A model generated the notes under the pieces. That model was not told the origin of the DNA, searched no databases, and saw only the letters and a list, made by a program, of their open reading frames with translations. The translations under genes were made by a program, and so were the position numbers. Source: Chitinophagaceae bacterium (lineage in GTDB: Bacteria > Bacteroidota > Bacteroidia > Chitinophagales > Chitinophagaceae). Taken from it: a stretch of DNA of 64,000 nucleotides. Position 1 is the stretch's first letter; the number at the start of each line of letters is the position of its first letter. The stretch spans positions 62,001-126,000 of the forward strand of contig JADKKH010000005.1 of NCBI GenBank assembly GCA_016720585.1, read 5' to 3'. Of the stretch, positions 45,301 through 55,251 are shown piece after piece.

Positions 45301-48300
45301 TTCCGGTAGCAGTAGGTGTCACACATGGGCCCGTAGTGGTAACTGTGTAATTAAATGTTCCACTTACAGATGGTGCGCCTGCAATTGTTATTACTCCGCC
45401 TGCAAAAGTTCCTGTAACTCCGGCTGGCAAACCGCTCACACTGCCTCCGGTTCCGCTGCCGCCAACCGCATAAGTAATAGGAATTATAGGGAGATTGATA
45501 CAAGCATTTTGATTATCTGTTCCGGCTGCAGAAGTTAATGTAATAGTGCCATCTCCAGATACAGTTATAGTTCCATTGGCGGATGGTGCTGCACAGGGAC
45601 CTGTAGTCGTTACAGTATAATTAAATGTGCCGCTTACAGTAGGCGTTCCTGTTATTGTTATTACACCACCGGCATAAGTCCCGGTGACTCCGGCAGGTAA
45701 TCCGCTTACACTTCCGCCTGTGCCTGTTCCACCAACTGCATAGGTTATATTTATGATCGGTGTATTGATACAAACAGTCTGATTATTTGTTCCGGGTGCA
45801 GAAGTCAATGTAAGTGTGCCATCATCTGTAACAGTTATTCTTCCATTAGCGGTTGGAATTATACATGGACCTGTGGTTGTAACTGTATAATTAAATGTGC
45901 CGCTTACTGATGGGCTTCCTGTTATGGTTATAACTCCTCCTGCGAAAGTTCCCGTTACTCCGGCTGGTAATCCGCTCACACTACCTCCCGTGCCACTGCC
46001 GCCTACCGCATAAATAATTGCAACGATCGGTGTGTTGATACAAACTGTTTGAATATCTGTTCCGGGTGCAGAAATTAAGGTTAGAGTGCCATTATCTGTA
46101 ACAGTTATTGTTCCATTGGCAGATGGTGCTGCACAGGGGCCTGTAGTCGTTACTGAATAATTAAATGTGCCGCTCACTGTAGGTGTTCCTGTTATGGTTA
46201 TCACTCCACCGGCAAATGTTCCGGTGACACCAGCTGGTAATCCGCTTACACTGCCTCCCGTGCCGGTTCCACCAACTGCATAAGTAATAGTTGTGATTGG
46301 TGTATTGATACAAACCGTTTGATTATCTGTACCGGGTGCAGAAGTTAATGTAAGTGTGCCATCATCCGTAACAGTTATTCTTCCATTAGCGGTTGGAATT
46401 ATACATGGACCTGTGGTTGTAACTGTATAATTAAATGTGCCGCTTACTGAAGGGCTTCCTGTTATGGTTATTACGCCACCTGCGAAAGTTCCCGTTACTC
46501 CGGCTGGTAATCCGCTCACACTACCTCCCGTGCCACTGCCGCCTACCGCATAAATAATTGCAACAATCGGTGTGTTGATACAAACTGTTTGAATATCTGT
46601 TCCGGGTGCAGAAATTAAAGTAAGAGTGCCATTATCTGTAACGGTTATTGTTCCATTTGCTGATGGTGCTGCACAGGGGCCTGTAGTCGTTACAGTATAA
46701 TTAAATGTGCCGCTAACCGTTGGCGTTCCGGTTATGGTTATAATACCGCCCACAAAAGTTCCTGTTACTCCGGCTGGTAATCCGCTTACACTGCCACCTG
46801 TGCCGGTACCGCCCACGGCATATGTGATATTTGTAATTGGTGTATTGATACAAACCGTTTGATTATCTGTACCGGGTGCAGAAGTTAATGTAAGTGTACC
46901 ATCATCTGTAACTATAATCCTTCCCGTAGCAGTTGGAACTATACAGGGGCCAGTGGTTGTTACTGTATAAATAAATGTTCCGCTCACCGTTGGTGCGCCT
47001 GTTATGGTTATTACGCCACCTGCGAAAGTTCCTGTGACTCCGGCTGGTAATCCGCTTACACTGCCGCCTGTGCCACTGCCACCAACCGCATAATTAATTG
47101 CAACGATCGGTGTGTTGATACACACAGTTTGATTATCTGTTCCGGGTGCAGAAATTAAAGTCAGTGTGCCATTATCATTAACTGTTATAATACCAGCAAT
47201 AACAGGATTAACGCATGCTCCCGTAGATGTTACTGAATAATTAAATGTTCCGCTTACCGTTGGAGTGCCTGTTATGGTTATTACGCCACCGGCAAATGTT
47301 CCGGTGACACCAGCTGGTAATCCACTTACACTACCACCTGTTCCACCTCCGCCAACAGCATAGGTAATATCGGTGATCGGTGAATTTATACATACAACTT
47401 GGTTATCCGTTCCGGGTGCAGAGGTTAATGTTAGTGTGCCATTATCGCCAATAATAACCTGCCTGGTAAAGACAACGCTTGGACATCCTGTTGTTGTTTC
47501 AACCTGCAGAGTTGCATTATAAGTTCCCGGAAGAGCGTAGGGATGTATCTGGTTAGGGGGATTGGGCGCAAAAACTACGACAGGCGGTGAACCATCACCA
47601 AAATCCCAGGTCCATTTATTAATCGTCGCACTTGGTCCCGGAATTGAATTATCTGTAAATGTAATTGGATCATTTACACAAAAGGGTCCGGTAACTGCAA
47701 AATCGGCCACAGGGGCATCATTTACTGTTACCTGGTGTCTGATCGTATCGAGTAAGCAACCCGGTGTTGTGATTCCTACATAACTTACGGTATAAGTACC
47801 TCCTCCTGAAAATAAGTGTGTTGGATTTCTTAACGTTGAATTATTTGCAGGACCGCTGGCAGGGTCTCCAAAATCCCACCAGAACTGATAAGTAGTCTTA
47901 GGAATCTGTGGTGTAGTCTCAGTAAATTGAACAGGCTGAGTTGAACAACCATTACTTGTTGTCCAGGTAAAACTTCCTGCCGGAGGATCATAAACTGTTA
48001 AATCAAAATCAAATTCCTGTTCAGTTCCGCACCCATCGGTATTGGGTGAAAAAGTTGTAATCGTTACTGTATATACCCCTGCAGTGTTTAGTATATAGCT
48101 GAGAGGTAGTGAATACCAATAAAGTGTTTTGCCATTGACAACAGTAGTTGAATCAGGACCACCAGGTCCCGGAACACATGTAGCATAAATGGATATGGGT
48201 GGCTGAGGCGGGGGACCAGGCAAATTACTCAAATCCCATTGTATAGAATCTGCACAATAAGGCAGGGAAACTTTGAATTTAAAAGAAGATCCGACACAAA

Positions 48301-49731
48301 CAGAAGGCGCATTTTCAATACCATACTGGCTTATAACACCAATATTCCTGTACGGGTCTTTGACATTTGTACCGGCTGAATAGGCATAAGACTCATATTG
48401 ACTTTGTTGAAAACCATAACAAATAGCATTAAAGCCGCTATCAGCTCTTAACAATTTTGAACCTGATACAGCCGGTGAAAACATATGCGTCAGGTAGGAG
48501 TACCCGGGAATATTGGGAGCAGGTATAAATGGAGTTGAAGGTGCCACTCCATCAATAGTGAAAGTTGGGGCAGCTATAGTTTTTATTAAAACATTAATCC
48601 ACTGCCTGTTGATATTTTGTTGTGTGGAAGTAAAAATAGTTATCCTATCTATGTTCTGTTCAATCGGATTTAAGATTACCATATCAGGGTCGCCGTTAAA
48701 AGATCCGGAGCAATCCCGATTTTGGGCATACTGCATAACAGCAATTGGCTTGTCTGCTTTGATAGATGTAGGAGCCATCAATACTTCCGGCATTGATGTA
48801 AAAGAGGTGGGATATATCTGTCCTTCGTTTAGCGTAGCAACAAGAGAACCATCAATAAATACATTGGTATTATTTTCAGATGCCAGTACCCTGTAGGGGT
48901 TTCCATTTGGATAATCACCAAATGGAATAAATCCAAAATTCTTTCCCCATGTACTGATAGGATATTGTTGCTGAAATAATGGGTCATAAGAGTTTCCTGG
49001 TGCGCAGGAATTTGTGCCAAAAGTAATATTTGAACTACCTGAAAATACAGCAATAGGCAAACATCCGGCACCACCAGGAACTCCGGTTGATTCGATCAAT
49101 GTGCCTGTTAAATCCTGATCTGCCTGGTACTGATACATATCACCGGCCAAAGGAAGGTTTATAACAAACGAAGAACCCGTAACACCATTTGTTCTTGGCG
49201 TTACTTTTACCACCGTATTATCCTTGGTGGCAATGACCTGAAACTGCGATTTGGCAAGTTGACCGCCACCTGAAGCCCCTAATTGGGTAAAACTTGTAGC
49301 ATAATATTTTTTACCTAATACGTTTGTTGGTAACAATAATGTTGCTGCACTCCGCGCAGCTCCCCATTGCTGGGCATAAGCAACCACGGCGGGTCTGCCT
49401 GGGTCAGTTTTTATCTTGATTGATTTTTGAATAACCATCCCGGATTCCGCGTTACTGATATGCCCTGTACCATGTGGTATTTGAATTTCCTGCAAACCAT
49501 TCGCCGGAATATTGAATGGAGCGGAAAAGGCACCGTTTGTCATTGTAACCATACCGCTACTGGGCCTGTCGGATGTGATCCAGATGCTAAGGGTAGCCAA
49601 ATTATTTCCTTGGACATGCTGGGGAAAACATAGCCAAAACTCTTTTCCCTTATTGGAAAAGTCCTGGGCATTAAAGTTCTTCCAATAAGTATGGTAAGTA
49701 CAAGGGTACTTAGAAGGTAAAATTTTCTCAT
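42368..49731 (-). CDS. giant T9SS type B adhesin B (about 2,455 aa; frame break near N-terminus)
   Basis: Paralogue of adhesin A. The long open frame starts only at 49600 (2,410 residues). The true signal peptide lies in another frame: MRKFYLLSTLVLTILIG from 49731, breaking at about 49670, after which FNAQDFSNKGKEFWLCFPQ continues into the long frame. Adhesin A has one more base at the same place (GGAAGTACTACTAATGCC against GGAAGAACTTTAATGCC). Domains: IgGFc-binding-type N-terminus (IESTGVPGGAGCLPIAVFSG), two PKD domains (WWDFGDPASG, KWTWDFGDGSPP), sixteen Ig-like units, a short PKD-like region and the same type B sorting domain as adhesin A. Confidence 0.88.
43095..47440 (-). repeat. sixteen tandem Ig-like units in adhesin B
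   Basis: Units are 90 residues (270 bp), or 92 (276 bp) for the ASITAGSLPAGVSGSYSGG variant. Alternating types show two-unit blocks: the segment TATTGATACAAACGG recurs at 43861, 44407 and 44953 with exact 546-bp spacing, and 45.7-47.2 kb repeats at 540 bp. Two cysteines per unit (VCIN and GPC) suggest one disulfide per domain. Confidence 0.9.
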
Positions 49732-49779
49732 TTTGTCCAATGTCCTGGGGAAAAAGAAATAAGTGACGAATTTACTAAA
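49732..49779 (-). promoter_or_regulatory. conserved 5' leader/promoter of adhesin B
   Basis: Shares TGACGAATTTACTA (49764-49777) and a GTCC..TGTCCTG block with the leader of adhesin A, while the sequence further upstream does not match, so these bases are likely under selection. Confidence 0.5.
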
Positions 49780-50312
49780 AGAAGTGTAAATGAGAAACCT
49801 TTCCCATTGTATCTGGATAATTAAATAATACCAGGATCCAATCTCGTATAACTACGAGTTTAAAAGAAATGAGAATAAACCGACCATGCCAAACTGGTAA
49901 ATTCTGATTGAATTTGCATACTTCCAATCTTTTTATTATTTCCCAGAGATAAAACACATTAGATTTATTTGCATACAAACTTCTATTTGAAGTATAAATG
50001 GGATATCTGAAATTATAATGCTGCATTTCAAATATTTATATACCTATTTTTTATTTTGTTTAATCATAGATGGAAAATAGAAAAAAGAACTATTTTTTGA
50101 TTAAATTGTATAATATATATAATGAAACACACTTTATATTACATTGATTAAGTATCATATACAATATTTATATTTGCTGATTTTTTTAGCTAATTTTTAA
50201 ATGAATTTATTGTTATTAAACTAATTTATTTAGCTAATAATTATAATTATTTTTAACAATTTTTCTCCAGAAAAGCAGCTTTCCCCCTATTTTGCAGGAA
50301 TATGAAATTTGA
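49780..50312. other. AT-rich intergenic region, no gene seen
   Basis: About 530 bp, very AT-rich between 50040 and 50260. It separates the adhesin B promoter from the LEA-type lipoprotein gene. I see no open frame, RNA or repeat. A near match to a -7 box, CTATTTTGC, lies at about 50288, 25 nt before the lipoprotein ATG. Confidence 0.6.
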
Positions 50313-50777
50313 ATGAAAAACCTGGCAATTACTATCTGGATCAGCACATTTTGTTCTTCCCTCCTGCTCTCCTGTGGGACTGTAAAAGAAGCCGAGTTCA
50401 GGAATATTGAGAATGTCCGGATGGATCAGTTTGGGCTGAAAGAGTCTACCCTGACCCTGGATCTGCTTTTTCTAAACCCCAATAATTTTCGAGTGAAATT
50501 AAAAAAAATGGAAGGTGATGTCTGGATCGATGAAAAATTATTGGGGCACTTCCTCATTGATACCCTGATCCATATACCAGCCCGGGCCAATTTTCGCTTA
50601 CCTGTAAAATTGAAGGCCAATATGAACCAACTTTTAAAAAACTCCCTGGCCGCATTGCTGAATAAAGAAGTCCTTCTAAAAGTGGCAGGGTTTGCAAAAG
50701 TCGGAAAAGGGCTTGTTTTTATCCGGTACCCTATCCGTTATGAAAAAAATCAAAAATTCGCAGACTTGCTGAAATAA
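50313..50777 (+). CDS. LEA type 2 family lipoprotein
   Basis: A 154-residue protein with lipoprotein signal and lipobox LLSCG (Cys21). The mature part has the LEA14/WHy pattern: LTLDLLFLNPNNFRVKLKKME, WIDEKLLGHFLIDT and ARANFRLPVKLKAN. LEA14-like domains are immunoglobulin-like folds of unclear function, linked to stress or envelope maintenance. Single gene; no operon partner on this strand. Confidence 0.82.
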   Translation: MKNLAITIWISTFCSSLLLSCGTVKEAEFRNIENVRMDQFGLKESTLTLDLLFLNPNNFRVKLKKMEGDVWIDEKLLGHFLIDTLIHIPARANFRLPVKLKANMNQLLKNSLAALLNKEVLLKVAGFAKVGKGLVFIRYPIRYEKNQKFADLLK

Positions 50778-50860
50778 CAGACTGTATCAAGTTTTCCCAG
50801 ATCAGGATAAATTAAACTCTTTCAAAGTAGAATAAAAAAAATCTTGCCCATTTCAGCAAC

Positions 50861-51250
50861 TTATTGCTGTACAGGCTGGGCTACTGGAACCTTTGTTTTT
50901 GGTTTTATGCCCCCGTCTTCCGGTTTTTTACAACAAAGCGGTAGTATCGCATAAAAATCAGGCGCTGCAGGTATATCCCCGGCATCAAATCCGCAATTGG
51001 CAATGGCTGTTTTTATTTCTTCGATATTGATCCTGTCGGTAACGTATTTTACTTTGGTCTCACCCCTGCGGATATTGACATTTATTTCCAATAAGCCATC
51101 AAACTGCTTAAGATATTTCTCAATTTTTACTTTACAGGGTTCGCATAATGCCTGAGGCGTTTTTATAGTATCAATTCGGGTAGGTTTAATTTGAGAAAAA
51201 GCTGCAAATGAAAGGCTAACAGCAACTACTGTACTAAGAAATCGTTTCAT
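50861..51250 (-). CDS. secreted heavy-metal-associated (HMA-like) domain protein
   Basis: A 129-residue protein with signal peptide (FLSTVVAVSLSFAAFSQ). The central 70 residues follow the HMA beta-alpha-beta pattern: TPQALCEPCKVKIEKYLKQFDG, INVNIRRGETKVKYVTDRI, then IKTAIANCGFDAGD. The CEPC sits where copper chaperones carry CxxC. A second cysteine pair (LPLCCKKPED) follows near the C-terminus. Periplasmic metal handling is probable but unproven. Confidence 0.75.
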   Translation of the reverse strand: MKRFLSTVVAVSLSFAAFSQIKPTRIDTIKTPQALCEPCKVKIEKYLKQFDGLLEINVNIRRGETKVKYVTDRINIEEIKTAIANCGFDAGDIPAAPDFYAILPLCCKKPEDGGIKPKTKVPVAQPVQQ

Positions 51251-51274
51251 CCCTGTTTAATTTGAATAAGCAAT

Positions 51275-51906
51275 TTACAAAACCCCTTTCCAATTGGCCG
51301 GATCATCCCGCCATTTTAACAAAATGTCCTGCTGACCGGAAGAAACAATCCCTTTCTCTATCGCCGATTCAATAAGGGTTGTATAATCGGTAAGGGAATA
51401 ATAAGCCAATGACGCTTTGTTGAATGCTTCTGTTGCAACCAGAAACCCATATGTAAAAATAGAAACCATACCGATTACTTCCAGACCCTGTTCCCTGAGC
51501 ACATCTACCACCTGCAGGCTGCTTTTGCCGGTAGATACCAGGTCTTCAATGACCACCACCTTCTGCCCTATTTCATAAAATCCTTCTATCTGGTTACCCA
51601 GTCCATGTTCTTTCGGTTTGGGGCGTACGTATATATGGCAGCTTTAACTGGTCGGCTGCCATAGCCCCCAGGGCAATTCCTGCGGTAGCCACACCGGCCA
51701 ATAATCCGGCCTCCGGAAATTTATCAAAATAACATTACACATCTCCGACTTAATAAAGTCCCGGATATAAGGGAATGACAACACTTTGCGGTTGTCGCAA
51801 TAAATAGGACTCTTCCATCCATGGCCCAGGTAAATGGTGTTTCGGGATTTAATTTTATGGCGTTAACTTGAAGGAGTTTTTCGGCTACTGCTTTAGCATC
51901 TGTCAT
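51275..51906 (-). pseudogene. pyrE: orotate phosphoribosyltransferase, three frame breaks
   Basis: Converts orotate and PRPP to OMP in pyrimidine synthesis. Reading across frames restores a normal about 210-residue OPRT: TPFTWAMGWKSPIYCDNRK, then SFPYIRDFIKSEM, PEAGLLAGVATAGIALGAM, YVRPKPKEHGLGNQIEG and the PRPP-binding VVVIEDLVSTGKSS. Breaks lie at about 51818, 51728 and 51630; each is mended by adding one base. Three separate one-base deletions in a normally single-copy essential gene point to consensus error. The promoter is a -7 box 4 nt before the ATG. Confidence 0.9.
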
Positions 51907-51910
51907 TCAA

Positions 51911-51950
51911 CAAAGGTAAGAAAGCTGTGAGCTACGAGTCGCGAGAGATT
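51911..51950 (-). promoter_or_regulatory. pyrE promoter with 7-bp periodic array
   Basis: Minus strand: TACCTTTG (51918-51911), TTGA, then the ATG. Upstream, plus-strand units AGCTGTG, AGCTACG, AGTCGCG, AGAGATT (51923-51950) keep a 7-bp period. Confidence 0.55.
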
Positions 51951-51998
51951 TTAATTCGTAACTTTCTTTCATTGCCCCAAGAGCAAAGATATTTTAAT

Positions 51999-52619
51999 AT
52001 GTACATTAAAATTTATTTTGACAACAAACCACTTTTTCTCTGTGATGCTGTTGATGAAACGGTGCAGCCTTATGTGCATCATGATGATGCCATATTCATT
52101 GATGAACTGAATTCACATACAGTAAAGACCATGATACATGAGATGGAACTGGAAAAGTTCAGGCCGGGGTATTCTATCACCCGGACCTGGAAGAATTAAA
52201 AAGCTTTTTACCGAAATTTACCATTGTGCAGGCCGGTGGTGGTTTAATACAAAATGAAAAAAAAGATATTTTATTGATTTTTCGACGGGGTAAATGGGAT
52301 CTACCCAAAGGGAAATTAGATAAAGGAGAAAACCTGGAAGACTGTGCCTTACGGGAAGTAGAGGAAGAAACCGGGTTGCAGCAGGTAAAATTAAGCGCCG
52401 CTTGTCATCACTTATCATACCTACCATGAAGGAGCCCGGTTTATCCTGAAAGAATCGCATTGGTATACCATGAAAGTCAGCGGGACGCAAAAATTAGTTC
52501 CGCAGACAGAAGAAGGCATTCAGGAAATAAAATGGGTGAAGGCTGACCAACTCAATAAATACAAAAAAAATGCTTTCCCTTCTGTAGTGGATGTACTGGA
52601 GTTGTTTGTGAAAAAATAA
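51999..52619 (+). pseudogene. NUDIX hydrolase, two frame breaks
   Basis: The first frame holds an N-terminal domain common to Bacteroidota NUDIX proteins (MYIKIYFDNKPLFLC). After a break at about 52167 the frame continues YHPDLEELKSFLPKFTIVQ into the NUDIX box GKLDKGENLEDCALREVEEETG (given in parts: GKLDKGE and REVEEETG). A second break at about 52403 leads to TYHEGARFILKESHWYTMK and the end ELFVKK at 52619. Restored length is about 206 residues. The substrate is unknown; NUDIX enzymes cleave nucleoside diphosphate derivatives. It diverges from pyrE. Confidence 0.85.
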
Positions 52620-52620
52620 T

Positions 52621-53049
52621 CTACTCTTTCCGGCGAATTATCGCCACGGTCAGCCGGCTTACACAAACTAATTTTTCTTTTCATCAAAGATTTTAATGTC
52701 CCAAACATGGGTCGTGGAACCCAGGTGCAGGGGCTGGCAATACCTGTTACAAATCCTTCATGGCACTACGGATATGATTGGCATTTACTTCCAGGCCTAC
52801 ACAATAGAATTTAGTATGGTCAATAACCATCGCGGAACCAACGCTGCCAATCGTTTCAGCCAATACACAGGATGCACCACCGTGTAATAAGCCATAAGCC
52901 TGTTTGGTACGATTGTCAACCGGCATCCTGGCTTTAATATAATCCTCGCCCAGTTCTGTCCATTCGATACCCAAAAGGCCATTCAATGTGTCTTTACCGA
53001 ATTGGCTAAAATGATCGATCGTCAATTCCTTATTAAACCAGATACGCAT
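52621..53049 (-). pseudogene. hotdog-fold thioesterase (PaaI/MenI-like), frame breaks
   Basis: Residues from the start at 53049 (MRIWFNKELTIDHF) run through the hotdog core: GIEWTELGEDYIKARMPVD and AYGLLHGGASCVLAETIGS. The C-terminus is in other frames: FVTGIASP, then HLGSTTHVWDIKIFDE, then LVCVSRLTVAIIRRKE. Breaks at about 52753, 52730 and 52680. Restored length is about 143 residues, a normal acyl-CoA thioesterase of the PaaI group. The start overlaps the end of coaD by 17 bp. Confidence 0.85.
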
Positions 53050-53519
53050 CCGTTTTATTTGGGTAAGGTTTAAAAACAATTTCCGGAAGAAAATGACTGG
53101 CATCTCCCCATTCCTGATGATATCACGTACAATAGTAGAAGCTACGGATGTGAATTTTGGTTCACCGGTAAGAAAGACCGTTTCAATACTTCTGTCCAAT
53201 GTCCGGTTCGCATCCGCAATCGTTTTTCATATTCAAAATCGCTTACATAACGGATACCCCGGAGAATAAAATGGGCCCTGATTTTCTGACAGAAATTAAT
53301 GGTCAATCCCTCATAAACGGCTCCTTCTACCCGGTCTTCGTCTTTGTAAATCTCTTTGATCCAGTTTAGCCGTTGTTCATCCGTAAACATGGGAGCTTTG
53401 GAGGTATTTAATCCGATACCCACTATGATCTTATCAAAGCGGCAGGGCCCTGTTGATAATATCAACATGACCCAGTGTAACAGGATCGAAAGTGCCGGGA
53501 AAAGACAGATTCTGGGCAT
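53033..53519 (-). pseudogene. coaD: phosphopantetheine adenylyltransferase, four frame breaks
   Basis: Penultimate step of coenzyme A synthesis. Joining frames gives MPRICLFPGTFDPVTLGH (nucleotide-binding GTFDPVTLGH), the FDKIIVGIGLNTSK region, IRYVSDFEYEKTIADANR, then SIETVFLTGEPKFTSVAST and an end of GDASHFLPEIVF ... DAYLV. Total is about 162 residues, normal for CoaD. Breaks lie near 53499, 53447, 53225 and 53106, all mended by adding bases to T, A or G runs. In the raw frames the coaD end runs directly into the thioesterase, a false fusion. Confidence 0.9.
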
Positions 53520-53524
53520 AAAGT

Positions 53525-53559
53525 AGTTTAAAGTTTGAAGTTCAGGGTTCAGGTTTACA
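53525..53559 (-). repeat. 7-bp periodic array upstream of coaD
   Basis: Five units on the plus strand: AGTTTAA, AGTTTGA, AGTTCAG, GGTTCAG, GTTTACA, starting 6 nt from the coaD ATG. There is no exact -7 box between the array and the gene. Confidence 0.5.
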
Positions 53560-53619
53560 GAAAAAAACATTCTGCAATCAGGCTTATAATTAATTCAAAC
53601 ACCAGAACCGGAACTTGAA

Positions 53620-54541
53620 TTAATTATTTCTATTTGATAAAAGATATAAAACAGCCATCCGCACTGCCACCCCATTTTCCACCTGCTGCAAGATAATGGA
53701 TTGTTTAGAGTCAGCCACATCACTGTCCAGTTCCACGCCCCGGTTTATAGGCCCTGGATGCATGATGACTATTTCTTTATGCAGGCTATCCAATAATTTC
53801 CGGTTGATACCATAGGCCAGGCTATACTCCCTTAGTGAGGAGAACAATACCTGGTTTTGTCTTTCCAATTGTATGCGTAAAACATTCGCCACATCACACC
53901 ATTCCAGGGTTTCTTTCAGGTTATAACTCACATTTACACCGAGAGCCTGGCTGATGTATTTTGGAATTAAAGTCGGAGGACCGCAAACGGTTACTTCAGC
54001 TCCCATTTTTTTCAATAGGTACATATTACTTTGTGCCACCCGGCTGTGCATGATATCTCCACTGATGGCAACCTTGGTTCCTCCAATTTCCCGGTTTTTT
54101 CCTTAATAGAAAAAGCGTCCAGCAAACCCTGGGTCGGATGCTCATTGACACCATCACCGGCATTGATTATGGCAGCCGGAATATGTTGTGCTAAAAATGC
54201 GGGGCACCGCTGGCACTATGCCTGATCACGACCATATCCACTTTCATGGATAGAATATTATTGACTGTATCTAATAAAGTTTCGCCTTTGGCAGCCGAAG
54301 AACCGGAGGCAGCAAAATTTATGGTGTCTGCACTGAGTCTTTTCTGCCAGTTCAAAAGAAAACCGTGTACGGGTGGAATTCTCGTAAAAGAGGTTCACGA
54401 TGGTTACATCCCGGAGTGATGGAACTTTCTTAACGGGTCTTTGTAAAACTTCTTTGAATTGCTCTGCCGTCGACAGAATTAGCGAAATATCTTCTTTGGT
54501 AAGATTTTAATGCCGAGCAGGTGTCGAGTGGATAGTTGCAT
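53620..54541 (-). pseudogene. pyrB: aspartate carbamoyltransferase catalytic subunit, four frame breaks
   Basis: Condenses carbamoyl phosphate and aspartate. The span is 307 codons, the usual length. The start at 54541 gives MQLSTRHLLGIKIL. Across frames the family motifs appear: FYENSTRTRFSFELAEKRL (carbamoyl phosphate site STRTR), ASGSSAAKGETLLDTVNN, VIRHSASGAPHFLA, HPTQGLLDAFSI, then ISGDIMHSRVAQSN and HPGPINRGVE. Breaks lie near 54500, 54338, 54194 and 54080, each mended by one added base. No regulatory subunit gene (pyrI) is adjacent. Confidence 0.9.
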
Positions 54542-54544
54542 TAA

Positions 54545-54565
54545 AGGTCGAAGTTAAAGGTTTGC
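54545..54565 (-). repeat. short 7-bp periodic array upstream of pyrB
   Basis: Three weak units on the plus strand: AGGTCGA, AGTTAAA, GGTTTGC, directly upstream of the pyrB ATG. The least clear of the five arrays. Confidence 0.35.
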
Positions 54566-54587
54566 CACGAATTCACAAAAACACATT

Positions 54588-54614
54588 AAAAGATTTGCCT
54601 GCGGCGAATCTTTT
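54588..54614 (-). repeat. 12-bp hairpin between pyrR and pyrB
   Basis: AAAAGATTTGCC pairs with GGCGAATCTTTT (one G-T pair) around a TGC loop. It lies in the 105-bp gap between the pyrR stop and the pyrB start, next to ACGAATTCAC. It could be a processing or attenuation structure or a dispersed intergenic repeat. Confidence 0.55.
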
Positions 54615-54646
54615 AAGCCTGGAAATTCACAGATTAGTACTACCAA

Positions 54647-55155
54647 TTATGAAGTAATTAATACCACTTCTTTATTTACCAGCTTTACTTTATCTGTCCG
54701 GTTTGTTTGAATTGTTACACCCACATAATCAGCCTGGATGGGAAATTGGCGGTGTTCTTTCCGGTCAACCAACACATAATTCCACTTTTGGCAGGTCGGC
54801 CATAGTCCAGCAATACATCCAGGGCAGCCTTGATAGTCCGGCCGGTAAAGAGTACATCATCAATCAACACTACCGTTTTATTTTCAATGGCAAAAGGAAG
54901 ATTCATGGTATCGGGCGCCAGTATCTCTTTCCGGATGTCGTCCCGGGTAAAAGGTAATATCCAACTGGCCGTATTGAATTTTCCCGGAAGGATTTAAATG
55001 CTGAAGTGAAGCCATAATATCATTCGCCAATACCACTCCACCCTGCTGAATACCCACAAAAATCACATCATTCAAGCCAGGATGATTTTTATTCAATTGC
55101 CCTGCAAGGTCATTGATACTTTGATGAGTTGATCTGATGAAAGTAAAACCTGCAT
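54647..55155 (-). pseudogene. pyrR: bifunctional pyr regulator / uracil phosphoribosyltransferase, frame breaks
   Basis: Reading across at least four frame breaks gives MQVLLSSDQL, HQSINDLAGQLNKNHPGL, VIFVGIQQGGVVLANDIM, YGQLDITFYRDDIRKEI, the PRPP site TVVLIDDVLFTGRTIKAAL and the end GVTIQTNRTDKVKLV ... VVLITS. The length, about 170 residues, fits PyrR. In Bacillus this protein binds pyr mRNA with UMP; here it precedes pyrB, which supports that identity, although RNA binding in Bacteroidota is not shown. One break (about 54942) is a base insertion, unlike most others here. Confidence 0.85.
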
Positions 55156-55251
55156 TACCTCAATTTTTTGTAAAGTTATAGAATGAGTTTCAATAAGCAG
55201 TTACAGGTTTTTCTACTGTTGCACTTTGTTTATATGTATTAACTTTAAGTT

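Noticed and set aside
43095..47440. Possible CRISPR or VNTR array
   Set aside because: Units are 270-276 bp, coding, in frame, and without unique spacers.
52747..53199. CoaD-thioesterase fusion protein
   Set aside because: The fusion arises only because a missing G removes the coaD stop frame; restored coaD ends at 53033, overlapping the thioesterase start by 17 bp.
51275..55155. Loss of pyrimidine and CoA synthesis (true pseudogenes)
   Set aside because: All catalytic motifs are intact across the breaks and the defects are homopolymer indels; consensus error is more likely.
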